Below the pieces are notes generated by a model. The model ran no database searches. It saw only the letters and a list, made by a program, of their open reading frames with translations, and had not been told where the DNA came from. The position numbers were made by a program, and so were the translations under genes. A DNA stretch of 48,959 nucleotides from CAYRQP01 sp964426545 (lineage in GTDB: Bacteria > Fermentibacterota > Fermentibacteria > Fermentibacterales > JCC-6): contig CAYRQP010000016.1 of NCBI GenBank assembly GCA_964426545.1, positions 1-48,959 on the forward strand. The letters run 5' to 3'. This document shows, piece by piece, positions 1-8,459 of the stretch (positions are counted from its first letter, which is position 1; each line of letters begins with the position of its first letter).

Positions 1-30
1 TCCCTCAAACGTCATTTGTGGCGAAGATTC

Positions 31-90
31 CCTTTCAATCTATCAGTACCGTACGGTACTGATAGAGTGGAAGGAATGACGTACGGTACC
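31..90. repeat. Palindromic MITE-like repeat, copy 1
   Basis: Positions 39-66 form a perfect 28-bp palindrome centred on CCGTACGG. To its right, 67-90 carries the GTGGAAGGAATGACGTACGG segment that recurs at about 43220-43240. Reading the reverse complement, about 33 nt (outer arm plus CTATCAGTACCGTAC) align with the copy at 43097-43247. The element ends 2-3 bp from the hypE stop codon, so it sits at the 3' end of the hypFCDE operon, where its hairpin could end or protect the transcript. No T-tract follows, so a standard intrinsic terminator is not supported. The true left boundary is unclear; bases 1-30 match nothing else here convincingly. Confidence 0.75.
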
Positions 91-92
91 CC

Positions 93-1157
93 TTAGCAAA
101 TTCGGGGGAGCTGTTCTCCGCTGAGCATATCGACGATACGTTCGGCACCAATGATGCTGGTCATCTTAACAGGGATTCCGGTGTTTTCACAAACATGGCC
201 TATGATGCAGGCGTTTTCACCCGCAGGGTATCTTTGGAGAATTTCAACCGTTTTGTCTGCTGATTCCGCAGGTACAATTGCGGCGAATCTGCCTTCATTC
301 GCAACGAAAAGCGGATCGTAACCGAGTATTTCACAGGCACCCTTGATGTCTTCACGAACTGGGATACTGCTTTCTTCGAGATGAACTGTTGTTCCGGATG
401 AAGATGCAATCTCATTCATTGCACTTGCGAGTCCGCCGCGGGTCAGATCACGTAGACAGTGAATATCAATGCTATCTTCGAACAGGGCTTCCGTCAGTCC
501 GCAAAGCGGAGCAAGATCGCTTTCAATGGCCAACTCGAACTCCATGCCTTCTCTGACAGCCATGATAGCAATACCGTGCCTGCCTATATCACCGCTTAAG
601 ATAACTGCGTCACCCGGTTTGACCCGAAGGGGTGAAATATCGGCATTAGGCAGTATTATACCGACTCCTGCTGTATTGATATAAAGTCCGTCTCCCTTGC
701 CGCGGTCGACTACTTTTGTATCACCTGTAACGATTGAAACTCCGGTTTCTTTTGCAGCTTTGCCCATCGAAACAACAACACGCCACAGTTCATTCATGGG
801 AAAGCCCTCTTCTATTATAAATCCGACTGAAAGCCACAGGGGTTTCGCACCGCACATGGCAAGATCATTTGCAGTACCGAATACTGACAGGCTGCCAATA
901 TCCCCGCCGGGATAAAACAATGGACTGACAACATGTGAATCGGTGGTAAATGCAATTCTGTCAGCCGGGACACTCAGAAGCGCTCCGTCGTGCTGAAGGT
1001 CGAGGGCCGGATTCGAGAATACTTTCAGCATCATACCTGATATGAGATTATGCATCAGTTTCCCTCCGCCGCCGTGCGCCATTGTTACTTCCGGATAGTC
1101 GCTCAGCGGGATCGGGCAGACCGTATCGAAATTTGGGTTCTCGAAGTTGTTATTCAT
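93..1157 (-). CDS. hypE: Hydrogenase maturation protein HypE (carbamoyl dehydratase)
   Basis: HypE is the ATP-dependent enzyme that dehydrates the carbamoyl group, received on its C-terminal cysteine from HypF, to make the thiocyanate precursor of the CN ligands of the NiFe site. The protein is about 354 residues, normal for the family. It has the early AHGGGGKLMHNLI motif near residue 27 and ends in PRIC, so the essential terminal Cys is present. I take the ATG at 1157, which follows AGGGAG at a 7-nt spacing; a TTG two codons upstream is possible. It overlaps the hypD stop by 8 nt, so the two are translationally coupled. It is the last gene of hypF-hypC-hypD-hypE, and a palindromic repeat follows immediately. 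Confidence 0.97.
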   Translation of the reverse strand: MNNNFENPNFDTVCPIPLSDYPEVTMAHGGGGKLMHNLISGMMLKVFSNPALDLQHDGALLSVPADRIAFTTDSHVVSPLFYPGGDIGSLSVFGTANDLAMCGAKPLWLSVGFIIEEGFPMNELWRVVVSMGKAAKETGVSIVTGDTKVVDRGKGDGLYINTAGVGIILPNADISPLRVKPGDAVILSGDIGRHGIAIMAVREGMEFELAIESDLAPLCGLTEALFEDSIDIHCLRDLTRGGLASAMNEIASSSGTTVHLEESSIPVREDIKGACEILGYDPLFVANEGRFAAIVPAESADKTVEILQRYPAGENACIIGHVCENTGIPVKMTSIIGAERIVDMLSGEQLPRIC

Positions 1158-2250
1158 TGACAAACTCCCTACGGCGGTATCTGTAATAGGCTGAACAGGC
1201 TCCTTCGGATGAGACCATCAGGGCTCCGAGGGGATGTTCGGGAGTACAGGCTTTCCCGAATTCGGGGCATTCACCCGGTTTTTCTTCTCCCCTGAGTATC
1301 AGACCTGAAATGCAGGCTGTCGACTCTTCTGCTGTGATATCCGAAACTCCGAAGCGTTCTGCGGCATCATAGGATGCAAATTCTCCTGCTAGTCCGAATC
1401 CGCTCTGAGGAATACTGCCGATTCCCCGCCACTTCCTGTCTGTAGGTTCGAATACGCGGTACAACAAATCCATGGCAGCCTTGTTGCCTTCGCGATTTAC
1501 AGAACGGACATACTGGTTCTCGACAATGCACCTACCTTCTTCGAGCTGTTTTACCACCATATGTATTCCCTGCAGGATATCGAGAGGTTCGAAGCCGGTC
1601 ACGACTATTGGAACATTGAACTTCTCAGATATCGATTCATATTCTTCATAACCCATAATAGTACAGACATGACCTGCTGCCAGGAATCCATTGATACGGC
1701 AGGTATCGGAAGACAGAACAGCTTCTATGGCAGGCGGGACAAGTACATGGGATACAAGCATGGAAAAGTTATCGAGTCCGAGTGCATGTGCCTGAAGAAG
1801 TGCTGTAGCGGTTACAGGTGCCGTTGTTTCGAATCCGACTGAAAAGAATACGACCTGTTTTCCCGGATTGTCCTGAGCCATTTTCACGGCATCCGTCGGT
1901 GAGTACACCATACGGACATCTCCGCCCCCTGCCTTCACGGCAAGAAGGTCACTATTAGACCCGGGTACCCTGAGCATATCCCCGAACGATGTGAAGATAA
2001 CATCTTTCATTCCCGCTATCTCGATTGCCATGTCAATAATCTCAATTGGTGTCACACATACAGGGCAGCCCGGTCCGTGTATCAGCGTTATACCGTCAGG
2101 TAGAAGCTGGTCTATGCCGTACTTCACGATGGAGTGAGTCTGTCCCCCGCATATCTCCATAATCGACCAGTTGCCCTTTGTGAGTTTCTTTATGCTTTCA
2201 GAATATCTCTTCGCAAGTTTCCCATCCCTGTATTCATCAACAAACCGCAT
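1150..2250 (-). CDS. hypD: Hydrogenase maturation protein HypD
   Basis: HypD is the [4Fe-4S] scaffold that, with HypC, assembles the Fe(CN)2CO unit of [NiFe]-hydrogenases in the cytoplasm. The 366-residue protein shows the family signatures: CGGQTH (Cys34 to His39), GPGCPVCVTP (Cys62 and Cys65), and a C-terminal cysteine-rich part (TACISGLILRGEEKPGECP and later cysteines) that would bind the cluster. The start ATG follows CTGGAG closely. It lies 38 nt after hypC and overlaps hypE, so the order C-D-E matches the order in which the products act. Nothing is missing or truncated. Confidence 0.97.
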   Translation of the reverse strand: MRFVDEYRDGKLAKRYSESIKKLTKGNWSIMEICGGQTHSIVKYGIDQLLPDGITLIHGPGCPVCVTPIEIIDMAIEIAGMKDVIFTSFGDMLRVPGSNSDLLAVKAGGGDVRMVYSPTDAVKMAQDNPGKQVVFFSVGFETTAPVTATALLQAHALGLDNFSMLVSHVLVPPAIEAVLSSDTCRINGFLAAGHVCTIMGYEEYESISEKFNVPIVVTGFEPLDILQGIHMVVKQLEEGRCIVENQYVRSVNREGNKAAMDLLYRVFEPTDRKWRGIGSIPQSGFGLAGEFASYDAAERFGVSDITAEESTACISGLILRGEEKPGECPEFGKACTPEHPLGALMVSSEGACSAYYRYRRREFVNE

Positions 2251-2288
2251 GATGCTCCAGGTCTGAGTATGTATGATGTACGTAGATG

Positions 2289-2549
2289 TTATTCATCGGA
2301 TCTGCCCAGTTCCTCTTCGGCGAATTCGGCAATCTGCCTTAGATAGCCGTAAACTTCTTCCGCTTCCTTCTTGTTCAGGGTGTTGAGAGCGAAACCGGCG
2401 TGTACAATGACAAAATCTCCGACCTTTGCTTCCGGACAACCGGCAAGGTTTACTGTCTTGACCGCACCACCAAAACTCACCTGTGCACTTATGTTGAGCG
2501 GTTCAGTTCCTGTTATCTCCAGTATTTCACCGGGAATTCCAAGACACAT
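2289..2549 (-). CDS. hypC: Hydrogenase assembly chaperone HypC
   Basis: A small chaperone (86 residues) that binds HypD through its N-terminal cysteine and carries the Fe(CN)2CO moiety to the hydrogenase large subunit. HypC proteins begin MCLG(I/V)P with an essential Cys2. That sequence occurs internally if the longest reading frame is used, so I placed the start at the ATG at 2549, preceded by AGGAG at a 7-nt spacing. The rest (VGDFVIVHAGFAL, then a KKEAEEV helix) is typical. The start lies 2 nt after the hypF stop, and its ribosome site is inside the end of hypF. Only one HypC/HybG-type chaperone is present here, consistent with it serving the group 4 enzyme encoded nearby. Confidence 0.96.
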   Translation of the reverse strand: MCLGIPGEILEITGTEPLNISAQVSFGGAVKTVNLAGCPEAKVGDFVIVHAGFALNTLNKKEAEEVYGYLRQIAEFAEEELGRSDE

Positions 2550-2551
2550 AG

Positions 2552-4840
2552 TTATTCTCCTGTTTTCATCTGTATGCCGCATGCTGTAGCATATATTTGT
2601 CCTGCGGCTATTCCACCATCATTGGGTGGAATCAGTCTGTGTCTGAACGGCTGAAAGCCGCTCTCTTCAAGTCCTTTATAAGCACCTTCAAGTAACAGCA
2701 GGTTCTGAAAGCAGCCGCCTGTCAGAATGACCCGCTTCTCAGCTATTCTTACCGCAATGCCAATTATACTTTCAATCAGTGTGTTATGAAACCTGCGTGC
2801 AATAACCGGACTGTGTACTCCAGAATGAATATCTGACAGGATTTCCCTGACAAGCGGCTCCCAATCCAGTATTTCAATGGAATCAATATGTTTTATCTCG
2901 ATAGTATAACAACCTGAATCAGGCGGAGCCTGAGCTGCTACATATTCAAGTGCAATTGCCGCCTGCCCTTCGAACTCTATCTTCTGACAGATACCGAGCA
3001 TCGATGCAACTGCATCGAACAGTCTTCCGGCACTGGAAGTGCGTGGAGAGTTGATCTCTTTCTTTATCATCTTCATTACATTCAGCTGTTCTGCGGATGT
3101 AAATGCTTCCATGGTCGGCAATTCCGGAAATTCTCCGAAAGGATCTTCGAACATATCCGAAAGAATACCCAGAGCTGATCTTCTCGGTTCTTTCACAGCA
3201 GCTTCGCCGCCCGGCAGTAGGAATGTTCGAATATGTGCACTGCGGACAGCGCTTCCATTGCCGACGGTTATGAATTCGCCACCCCAGACGGTACTGTCGG
3301 TTCCGTATCCAGTGCCGTCCCAGGAAACACCCAGAACACTTCCTTCCAATTCGTTATCCAGCATACAGGAACACACGTGAGCAAGATGATGCTGTACCCG
3401 AGTGATGGGGATGCCGTATGCTTCCATCCTTGCTGTGGATATGTAATCCGGGTGCAGGTCGCAAGCAACCCTTAGCGGCTTTGTATCATAGAGGTTCTCC
3501 AGGCTTCCGAGAACTTCACCGAATGCCTTTGCGGCCTGTGGAGTCTCGAGGTCACCTATATGCTGACTGATGAATACATTACTGCCGCGTGATACTGCCA
3601 CAGTATTCTTCAGATGAGCGCCCCCTGCGAGTATTTCATCGAGTGGCATCGGTGAATGAACCGGAAGCGGTGCATATCCGCGAGCCCGTCTCATTATCAT
3701 CACTTCTCCTTCAGATATTCTTGCTATCGAATCATCGACATGTCTCAATATAGGTCGGTTATGAATAAGGAATATGTCTGCGAGTTCAGATAATCTATCG
3801 AGTGCTTCGAATTCATCGATGCAAATTGGTTCATTGGAGAGATTCCCGCTCGTTGCAACGACAGGTGCGCCAAGTTCTTGCAGAAGAAGATGATGAAGCG
3901 GCGTGTATGGAAGCATAACACCCAGATATGGATTCTGAGGTGCAACAAGTCCCGATAGCGGTTTTGTGCAGCCCTTCTGCGACTTCTTCATCAGCACAAT
4001 TGGTGATTGGGGTGATTTCAGCAGTTCTTCTTCAGCAGACGACACTTCGCAGTATTTCCGTATCTGTTTCATGTCCGGGAACATTAGCGCAAATGGCTTC
4101 GCCTTTCTCGATTTTCGCTTCCTGAGTATTCCTACAGCTGCGTCAGCTAATGCATCCGCCATCAGATGGAATCCGCCAAGACCTTTAACAGCCACTACTT
4201 TACCTCTCCTAATCGATTCGACCGCTTCAATCAAAGCATCGTACCTGAATGCTGCCGGAGTACCGTCCCTGGCCCATAACTCAAGATGGGGACCGCAATC
4301 CGGACAGGCATTCGGTTGAGCATGAAAGCGTCTGTCAGCGGGATCTTCATATTCGGCTCTGCAGGAAGGACACATTTCGAATGTTTTCATCGATGTCCGC
4401 TCCCTATCGTAAGGAAGCGATTCGATTATGGAATAACGGGGGCCGCAGTTGGTGCAGTTCGTGAAAGGATAGCGGTATCTTCTGTTATTCGCATCATTTA
4501 CCTCAGCCATACAGTCAGCACAGGTTGCAATCTCCGGGAGAATAAAAGCTTCGGCTTTCCCTCCCAGACTTTCTCTTATCGTGAATTCGCAATCTTGCTT
4601 GACAGGTACATCAACAATCTCGATATCACGGATAATCGATATGGGGGGGTTATCAGTGAGTAAACGGGCTGCGAATTCATCTATGGATGCCGATTCACCC
4701 TCTGCTTCAATAATAACGCCCACAGGTGAATTCAGTACCCATCCCGATATATTCAGAATACCTGCCAGACGATAAACAAACGGACGAAATCCAACCCCCT
4801 GGACAGCCCCGCGAATCGTAATGTTCTTTCGTACCCTCAT
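2552..4840 (-). CDS. hypF: Carbamoyltransferase HypF
   Basis: HypF makes carbamoyl-adenylate from carbamoyl phosphate and ATP and transfers the carbamoyl group to the C-terminal cysteine of HypE, starting CN ligand synthesis. The 762-residue protein has the full domain order: an acylphosphatase domain (GAVQGVGFRPF, residues about 10-90); a zinc-finger pair (CADC with CTNCGP, then CPSC with CPDCGP, about 107-185); a YrdC-like domain (about 190-380); and a Kae1-like carbamoyltransferase domain with HHLAHVCSCML and GVSWDGTGYG. It is the first gene of hypFCDE and is divergent from hypAB across a 97-bp AT-rich gap. The ribosome site before the ATG is weak. Confidence 0.97.
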   Translation of the reverse strand: MRVRKNITIRGAVQGVGFRPFVYRLAGILNISGWVLNSPVGVIIEAEGESASIDEFAARLLTDNPPISIIRDIEIVDVPVKQDCEFTIRESLGGKAEAFILPEIATCADCMAEVNDANNRRYRYPFTNCTNCGPRYSIIESLPYDRERTSMKTFEMCPSCRAEYEDPADRRFHAQPNACPDCGPHLELWARDGTPAAFRYDALIEAVESIRRGKVVAVKGLGGFHLMADALADAAVGILRKRKSRKAKPFALMFPDMKQIRKYCEVSSAEEELLKSPQSPIVLMKKSQKGCTKPLSGLVAPQNPYLGVMLPYTPLHHLLLQELGAPVVATSGNLSNEPICIDEFEALDRLSELADIFLIHNRPILRHVDDSIARISEGEVMIMRRARGYAPLPVHSPMPLDEILAGGAHLKNTVAVSRGSNVFISQHIGDLETPQAAKAFGEVLGSLENLYDTKPLRVACDLHPDYISTARMEAYGIPITRVQHHLAHVCSCMLDNELEGSVLGVSWDGTGYGTDSTVWGGEFITVGNGSAVRSAHIRTFLLPGGEAAVKEPRRSALGILSDMFEDPFGEFPELPTMEAFTSAEQLNVMKMIKKEINSPRTSSAGRLFDAVASMLGICQKIEFEGQAAIALEYVAAQAPPDSGCYTIEIKHIDSIEILDWEPLVREILSDIHSGVHSPVIARRFHNTLIESIIGIAVRIAEKRVILTGGCFQNLLLLEGAYKGLEESGFQPFRHRLIPPNDGGIAAGQIYATACGIQMKTGE

Positions 4841-4937
4841 ATTCCGAATTCCACTCTTCTACTTGCAGATTTATCGGTTATATTATTCGCTGTTCAAAAG
4901 GTAAATATACTACAATCTTTCACAAATTGAGGCTGTT
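4841..4937. promoter_or_regulatory. Divergent intergenic region between hypF and hypA
   Basis: This 97-bp AT-rich gap must hold the start signals for both hypFCDE (left) and hypAB (right). On the plus strand TATACT and TACAAT occur 20-30 nt before hypA, but no good -35 hexamer pairs with them at 16-18 nt. On the minus strand a TTGAAC hexamer lies upstream of hypF without a convincing -10. I saw no clear operator palindrome. The gene layout supports a control region here, but I cannot place exact promoters. Confidence 0.4.
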
Positions 4938-5285
4938 TTGCACGAACTTTCGATAGCGTATGACATAATGCGGATTCTCGAGAATGCTCTGGGTGAAAAG
5001 AAACCGATTTCTACTGTCAATCTTACTATCGGCCCCCTTTCTGGAATATCACCCGATGCCCTGCGTTTCTGCTTTACTGAAGTCGCTTTAGCGGAAGGAT
5101 TCGGCAAACCCGAACTTGCCATTAAGGAGCCTCCTGCAAAACTCGTATGCCTTGAATGTGAAAAAGAATATGAAACAGATGATTTCTACAAGGGCTGTCC
5201 GTACTGCATGTCCCTAAACAGACGTATTCTGACAGGCAGGGAATTTACAGTGGACAGCGTCGAGATTGACGAAGGAGATGATTAG
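4938..5285 (+). CDS. hypA: Hydrogenase nickel-incorporation protein HypA
   Basis: HypA is a nickel metallochaperone that, with HypB, delivers Ni to the large-subunit precursor. The 115-residue protein begins MHELS, so the nickel-binding Met1-His2-Glu3 is present, and it has the structural zinc site Cys71, Cys74, Cys87, Cys90 (CLEC and CPYC). The start is a TTG at 4938; this is the only choice that puts His at position 2, and a GAGG-like sequence lies just upstream. The stop codon is followed directly by the hypB ATG. Confidence 0.96.
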   Translation: MHELSIAYDIMRILENALGEKKPISTVNLTIGPLSGISPDALRFCFTEVALAEGFGKPELAIKEPPAKLVCLECEKEYETDDFYKGCPYCMSLNRRILTGREFTVDSVEIDEGDD

Positions 5286-5957
5286 ATGTGTGATGAAGAT
5301 ACGGGAAAGAGGAAAATTGACATTGAAACACCTGTAATGAGCAAAAATGACCGCTTCGCAATGAAGAATCGGGAATTATTGAAAGAGAGAGGTCTTTTAA
5401 CACTAAACTTCATCAGCTCTCCCGGTGCAGGCAAGACTACTGTTCTTGAAGCACTTGCAAAGTACTTCGGTTCCGGTATGGCCGTTATCGAAGGAGACAT
5501 CCAAACGCGGCGTGATGCTGAGCGGATCGAAGCTGCAGGCTCACCCGCTTATCAGATCGAGACCGGCGGTTCCTGCCACCTTGATGCTGAATCTGTAAAT
5601 CATGCACTGGGTCATCTCGACCTGCAAAGTGAAGAACTCCGCCTCGTAGTCATCGAGAATGTAGGAAACCTTATCTGTCCGTCGGGTTATGATCTGGGAG
5701 AAGACATCACTATAAGTATTCTCTCAGTCCCTGAAGGAGATGATAAGGTTCTGAAGTATCCTTCCATCTTCTCGAGGATAGATATTCTGCTGATCAACAA
5801 AACCGATCTTCTCCCCTATCTCGATTTCGATATGAATCGAGCAATCGACGAATGTAAAGGCCTGAATCCTGATGTAGTGGTCTTTACTGTATCAGCGAAA
5901 ACAGGAGAAGGAATTTCAGAATTCTGCAGTTATCTTGAAACAGGATTTGTTTCTTAG
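5286..5957 (+). CDS. hypB: Hydrogenase nickel-incorporation GTPase HypB
   Basis: HypB is a SIMIBI-class GTPase that powers nickel transfer with HypA. The 223-residue protein has a P-loop SSPGAGKTT (about 44-52), the family TGGSCHLDA motif with Cys97 and His98, which bind metal at the dimer interface, and the G4-type NKTDL. The N-terminus is short: the His-rich nickel-storage stretch of some HypB proteins, and the CxxGCxC site of the E. coli form, are absent. The ATG directly follows the hypA stop, with GAAGGAG inside the end of hypA. It converges with the maturation endopeptidase across a 97-bp gap. Confidence 0.97.
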   Translation: MCDEDTGKRKIDIETPVMSKNDRFAMKNRELLKERGLLTLNFISSPGAGKTTVLEALAKYFGSGMAVIEGDIQTRRDAERIEAAGSPAYQIETGGSCHLDAESVNHALGHLDLQSEELRLVVIENVGNLICPSGYDLGEDITISILSVPEGDDKVLKYPSIFSRIDILLINKTDLLPYLDFDMNRAIDECKGLNPDVVVFTVSAKTGEGISEFCSYLETGFVS

Positions 5958-6054
5958 ACCGAGTGGTAATTACCCGAGATATTTTAATCCTAATTCCTCT
6001 ATGAATTCGTCATACATTCTGTTTATTTTTCTACATGGTTTATATACTGCCAAG
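5958..6054. other. Convergent intergenic gap between hypB and the endopeptidase gene
   Basis: This is a 97-bp AT-rich stretch between two converging genes. It contains a short perfect palindrome GGTAATTACC at about 5966-5975. That is too weak to call a terminator, and I see no other element or small gene. Confidence 0.4.
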
Positions 6055-6522
6055 TTAGTTGACTATATTGACTACGTCCCGTATTGCATTTAGGACGGGT
6101 GGGGTGATTGGGGTGGCGAAAAGCGTGGAGGCGGGCTGGATAGCGAGCATCACGACGGTAGCGTCGGTTTCGTCTTCGAGGCGTTCCATAACAAGAGCCG
6201 GAGATAGATTGTGGGTGGTGAATCCGGTGCCGTCGAGAATTTCATCCCTGTCCAGGAGTTCGACCGTACCTGCGGATTTATCCAGATGAACAGCATCGAC
6301 AATTATCACCGTATCGGGATTCAACTTCTTCACCGAGCCGACATAACTCTCAGGAACAGTTCCCGCATCGACGGTAAGGTGTCCGTTTTCTGCGAGCCTG
6401 AGGATAAGTTCAGGTCCGAGTCCGTCATCACCCTTGAGTATATTCCCGATACCCATGAAGACAACCGTGCCGTTTTCGAGATAGGTTCTCAGTGTTTCTT
6501 TCAGTTCATCGCTTAGGGGCAT
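6055..6522 (-). CDS. Hydrogenase maturation endopeptidase (HycI/HyaD family)
   Basis: This nickel-dependent protease cuts the C-terminal extension from a hydrogenase large subunit once Ni is inserted. At 155 residues it is normal for the family. It shows GIGN (24-27), GDDGLG (31-36, with the first metal-binding acidic residue), VDAVH (Asp76) and TTHN (His104), which fit the Asp/Asp/His metal ligands of HycI and HybD. FTTHNLSP favours the HycI (group 4) branch. The likely substrate is the large subunit encoded at 13056-14234, which has a 33-residue tail after DPCYCCTER. The ATG follows GGAG closely. An intrinsic terminator lies about 13 nt upstream, so expression may depend on read-through from the hydrogenase operon. 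Confidence 0.92.
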   Translation of the reverse strand: MPLSDELKETLRTYLENGTVVFMGIGNILKGDDGLGPELILRLAENGHLTVDAGTVPESYVGSVKKLNPDTVIIVDAVHLDKSAGTVELLDRDEILDGTGFTTHNLSPALVMERLEDETDATVVMLAIQPASTLFATPITPPVLNAIRDVVNIVN

Positions 6523-6534
6523 TTCTCTCCATAT

Positions 6535-6562
6535 AAGAAAACCGGCGGTTCAACACCGCCGG
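6535..6562 (-). terminator. Rho-independent terminator of the hydrogenase operon
   Basis: Read on the minus strand, CCGGCGGT (6562-6555) and ACCGCCGG (6549-6542) form a perfect 8-bp GC-rich stem with a 5-nt loop, followed at once by TTTTCTT. It begins about 27 nt after the stop codon of the NuoI-like gene and ends just before the endopeptidase gene. This is the best intrinsic terminator in the window. Confidence 0.85.
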
Positions 6563-6588
6563 CATGATTTCTTCTATTGAACAGTGAT

Positions 6589-7209
6589 CTACTCTTCAGG
6601 ATATATAGCAGTTTCCCGGCGGCATTCTGCACAGAGTATTTTCACTCTGTCCGACCTGCCGTTATCTCTCATTACATCTGTGATGTTGTTGTCTGCAAGA
6701 CCCAGTTCACGCAGTCTTGAAAGGTACAGGGTTGGGTTGGAATAACTGAGTTCCCCGAGTTTCTCCGACATCCACAAGAGGTGGTCCTTGCAGGTGATCG
6801 TGATGCCGCACATTTCGCACACCTGTAGGTTCTTCTCTATTGTCCTGAATGCAGCCGCCCTATCGAAATAGGCAAGATTCCATTCATTGGACATGTTTAT
6901 TCCCGTGTCTCCCTCATCCCTGATGCAGGAGTCGACGCAGACACCACAGTAAATGCACATATCCATATAGTGGATCATCTTTCGCATCGGACCGTCATCA
7001 CCGTCGAGAACATCTTCGTGCTGAATAGCATTCGACGGACAATTGTGCTCACAGGCAAGGCATCCGAGACATTTCTCTTCATCGTGAACAGGCAGTCCCC
7101 TGAAATTTGGATGGGCTTCATGCGGTTCTGCGGGAAACTTTGATGTATAAGGTCCTTTTACGACTGCTTTTACGGCTTCTGCAATTTCTCTCAGCTTTGG
7201 ATATTTCAT
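6589..7209 (-). CDS. NuoI/MbhN-like 2x[4Fe-4S] ferredoxin subunit of the group 4 hydrogenase
   Basis: A peripheral electron-transfer subunit of about 206 residues that would pass electrons from the input module or ferredoxin to the hydrogenase small subunit. It has two classic [4Fe-4S] motifs, CLGCLACEHNCP (Cys47-57) and CIYCGVCVDSC (Cys84-94). Beyond the NuoI fold is a C-terminal half with two further cysteine pairs (CEMC near 130-133 and CAEC near 192-195), which resembles a zinc-ribbon-like extension. I chose the ATG at 7209, 28 nt after the mrpG stop; the longest frame would overlap mrpG by 41 nt and add a Lys/Arg-rich head unlike the family. It is the last gene of the 16-gene run, followed by a terminator. 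Confidence 0.88.
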   Translation of the reverse strand: MKYPKLREIAEAVKAVVKGPYTSKFPAEPHEAHPNFRGLPVHDEEKCLGCLACEHNCPSNAIQHEDVLDGDDGPMRKMIHYMDMCIYCGVCVDSCIRDEGDTGINMSNEWNLAYFDRAAAFRTIEKNLQVCEMCGITITCKDHLLWMSEKLGELSYSNPTLYLSRLRELGLADNNITDVMRDNGRSDRVKILCAECRRETAIYPEE

Positions 7210-7237
7210 AATCTTGCTCGAGTGGTTATACCCTCGC

Positions 7238-7573
7238 TTATGCTTCACCTTCCTTATCTTCAGCGTAGCTGTCAACAACGCTCTTGTCCCAGAGTTTTAT
7301 TCCGGCTCTGTGTGCGCCCCGTGCAATTGCGTGCGATGCAGTGGGAGATGCAAACATAAGGAATACAATTGTCAGTAGAGCCTTTACTCCGGTTGCAGTA
7401 ACCCCGCTCATAAGGAATACACCAAACAGAATACTGCATGTACCAAGTGTCACACTCTTCGTTGCCGCCTGAAGTCTGTTGTAAACATCGGGGAGACGCA
7501 CCATGCCTATACATCCGAAAATATCGAATGCGGCACCGATGCCTATAAATACCATACCGATTATGTTAATCAC
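7238..7573 (-). CDS. mrpG: MrpG/MbhC-like antiporter subunit
   Basis: A small membrane protein (111 residues, about three transmembrane helices) of the Mrp Na+/H+ antiporter module. The MrpG signature GMVRLPDVYNRLQAATKSVT is clear near residues 23-42, followed by LG. In Mbh-type hydrogenases this subunit helps form the ion path that couples H2 production to cation export. It overlaps mrpF by 8 nt. Confidence 0.93.
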   Translation of the reverse strand: MINIIGMVFIGIGAAFDIFGCIGMVRLPDVYNRLQAATKSVTLGTCSILFGVFLMSGVTATGVKALLTIVFLMFASPTASHAIARGAHRAGIKLWDKSVVDSYAEDKEGEA

Positions 7574-7943
7574 TCAGGGCTCTCCCTTCAAGATACTTGG
7601 CAAGTGCGAGAGTACCTACAAAACTCTGAAGTGCCCATGCAATTCCAATGTCTATGTACCAATTTTTACTGGTGATGATACTGAGGAGTGCACAGAGTCC
7701 GACAATGAGAATGCCAAAGATATCCACTGCGACCACTCTGTCTGCTGCCGTTGGTCCCATGAGGACTCTGAACAGAAGCAGCAGTGATGTTAAAATTAAG
7801 ATAAATACAATCTTTACAGGAAATGCGTCGTTTTCAGTATCGCTGCTGAAGAACTCGCTTTCATAGCTGCCCGAATACAATATGATCATGGCAACTATCG
7901 CAATAATTATGATTGCTCCGATTAACCAACTTAGTATTTTCAT
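7566..7943 (-). CDS. mrpF: MrpF/MbhB-like antiporter subunit
   Basis: This membrane protein of 125 residues contains the MrpF signature FRVLMGPTAADRVVAVD in its middle. The N-terminus is longer than in classic MrpF (about 90 residues): it carries one extra hydrophobic segment (residues about 5-23) and a short acidic linker (SESEFFSSDTENDAF-like) before the family domain. It overlaps mrpE by 4 nt and mrpG by 8 nt. It belongs to the membrane arm that couples electron flow to ion movement. Confidence 0.92.
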   Translation of the reverse strand: MKILSWLIGAIIIIAIVAMIILYSGSYESEFFSSDTENDAFPVKIVFILILTSLLLLFRVLMGPTAADRVVAVDIFGILIVGLCALLSIITSKNWYIDIGIAWALQSFVGTLALAKYLEGRALSD

Positions 7944-8458
7944 TGTTTCACCGCACCTTCGTCTTCAAATATCTTCATCAGAATAGGTTCGAATTTTCCG
8001 CCTATTTCACGGATTACTGTTTCCGTGTCTGTACCCTTCACATATATCCAGTGGATGTAGAGAATTCCGTCCGGTTTGTCGATATCCACCGTAAGGGTTC
8101 CGGGAGTAAGGGTGATGGAGTTTGCAAGACAGGTAAGCCCTGTATCTGACTTAAGTTTTGTCTTCAGCCTTACTATTCCCGGTTTTATGGGAGGACAGGG
8201 GCTGAGGACTCTGTATGCAACATCGATATTTGCCTTTAGAAGTTCCCAGAAGAAAACCGGCAGGTACCATAATGCAAAGTAGAAATAGCGCTTCGGATGG
8301 AACATTATGTGCTGTCGGCTCTGGAAGAGGCTACCCATTACCGATGCTACAATAGCAGCAACACCGATACCGATAAGGAGGTGCTGAGTATCAGGTATCC
8401 AGGATAACAGACACCAGAGTACATAGGCAAGGATGAACATCAATATGCGCCCGCGCAT
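7940..8458 (-). CDS. mrpE: MrpE/MbhA-like antiporter subunit
   Basis: The 172-residue membrane protein has two hydrophobic segments near the N-terminus (about 6-46) and a cytoplasmic C-terminal domain with the MrpE motif LANSITLTPGTLTVDI. The length is typical. It starts 1 nt after the mrpD stop and overlaps mrpF by 4 nt. In Mbh hydrogenases this is part of the Mrp-like sodium-translocating unit. Confidence 0.93.
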   Translation of the reverse strand: MRGRILMFILAYVLWCLLSWIPDTQHLLIGIGVAAIVASVMGSLFQSRQHIMFHPKRYFYFALWYLPVFFWELLKANIDVAYRVLSPCPPIKPGIVRLKTKLKSDTGLTCLANSITLTPGTLTVDIDKPDGILYIHWIYVKGTDTETVIREIGGKFEPILMKIFEDEGAVKQ

Positions 8459-8459
8459 A

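Noticed and set aside
5958..6054. Bidirectional terminator between hypB and the protease
   Set aside because: Only a 10-bp AT-rich palindrome is present, with no GC stem or T-run.
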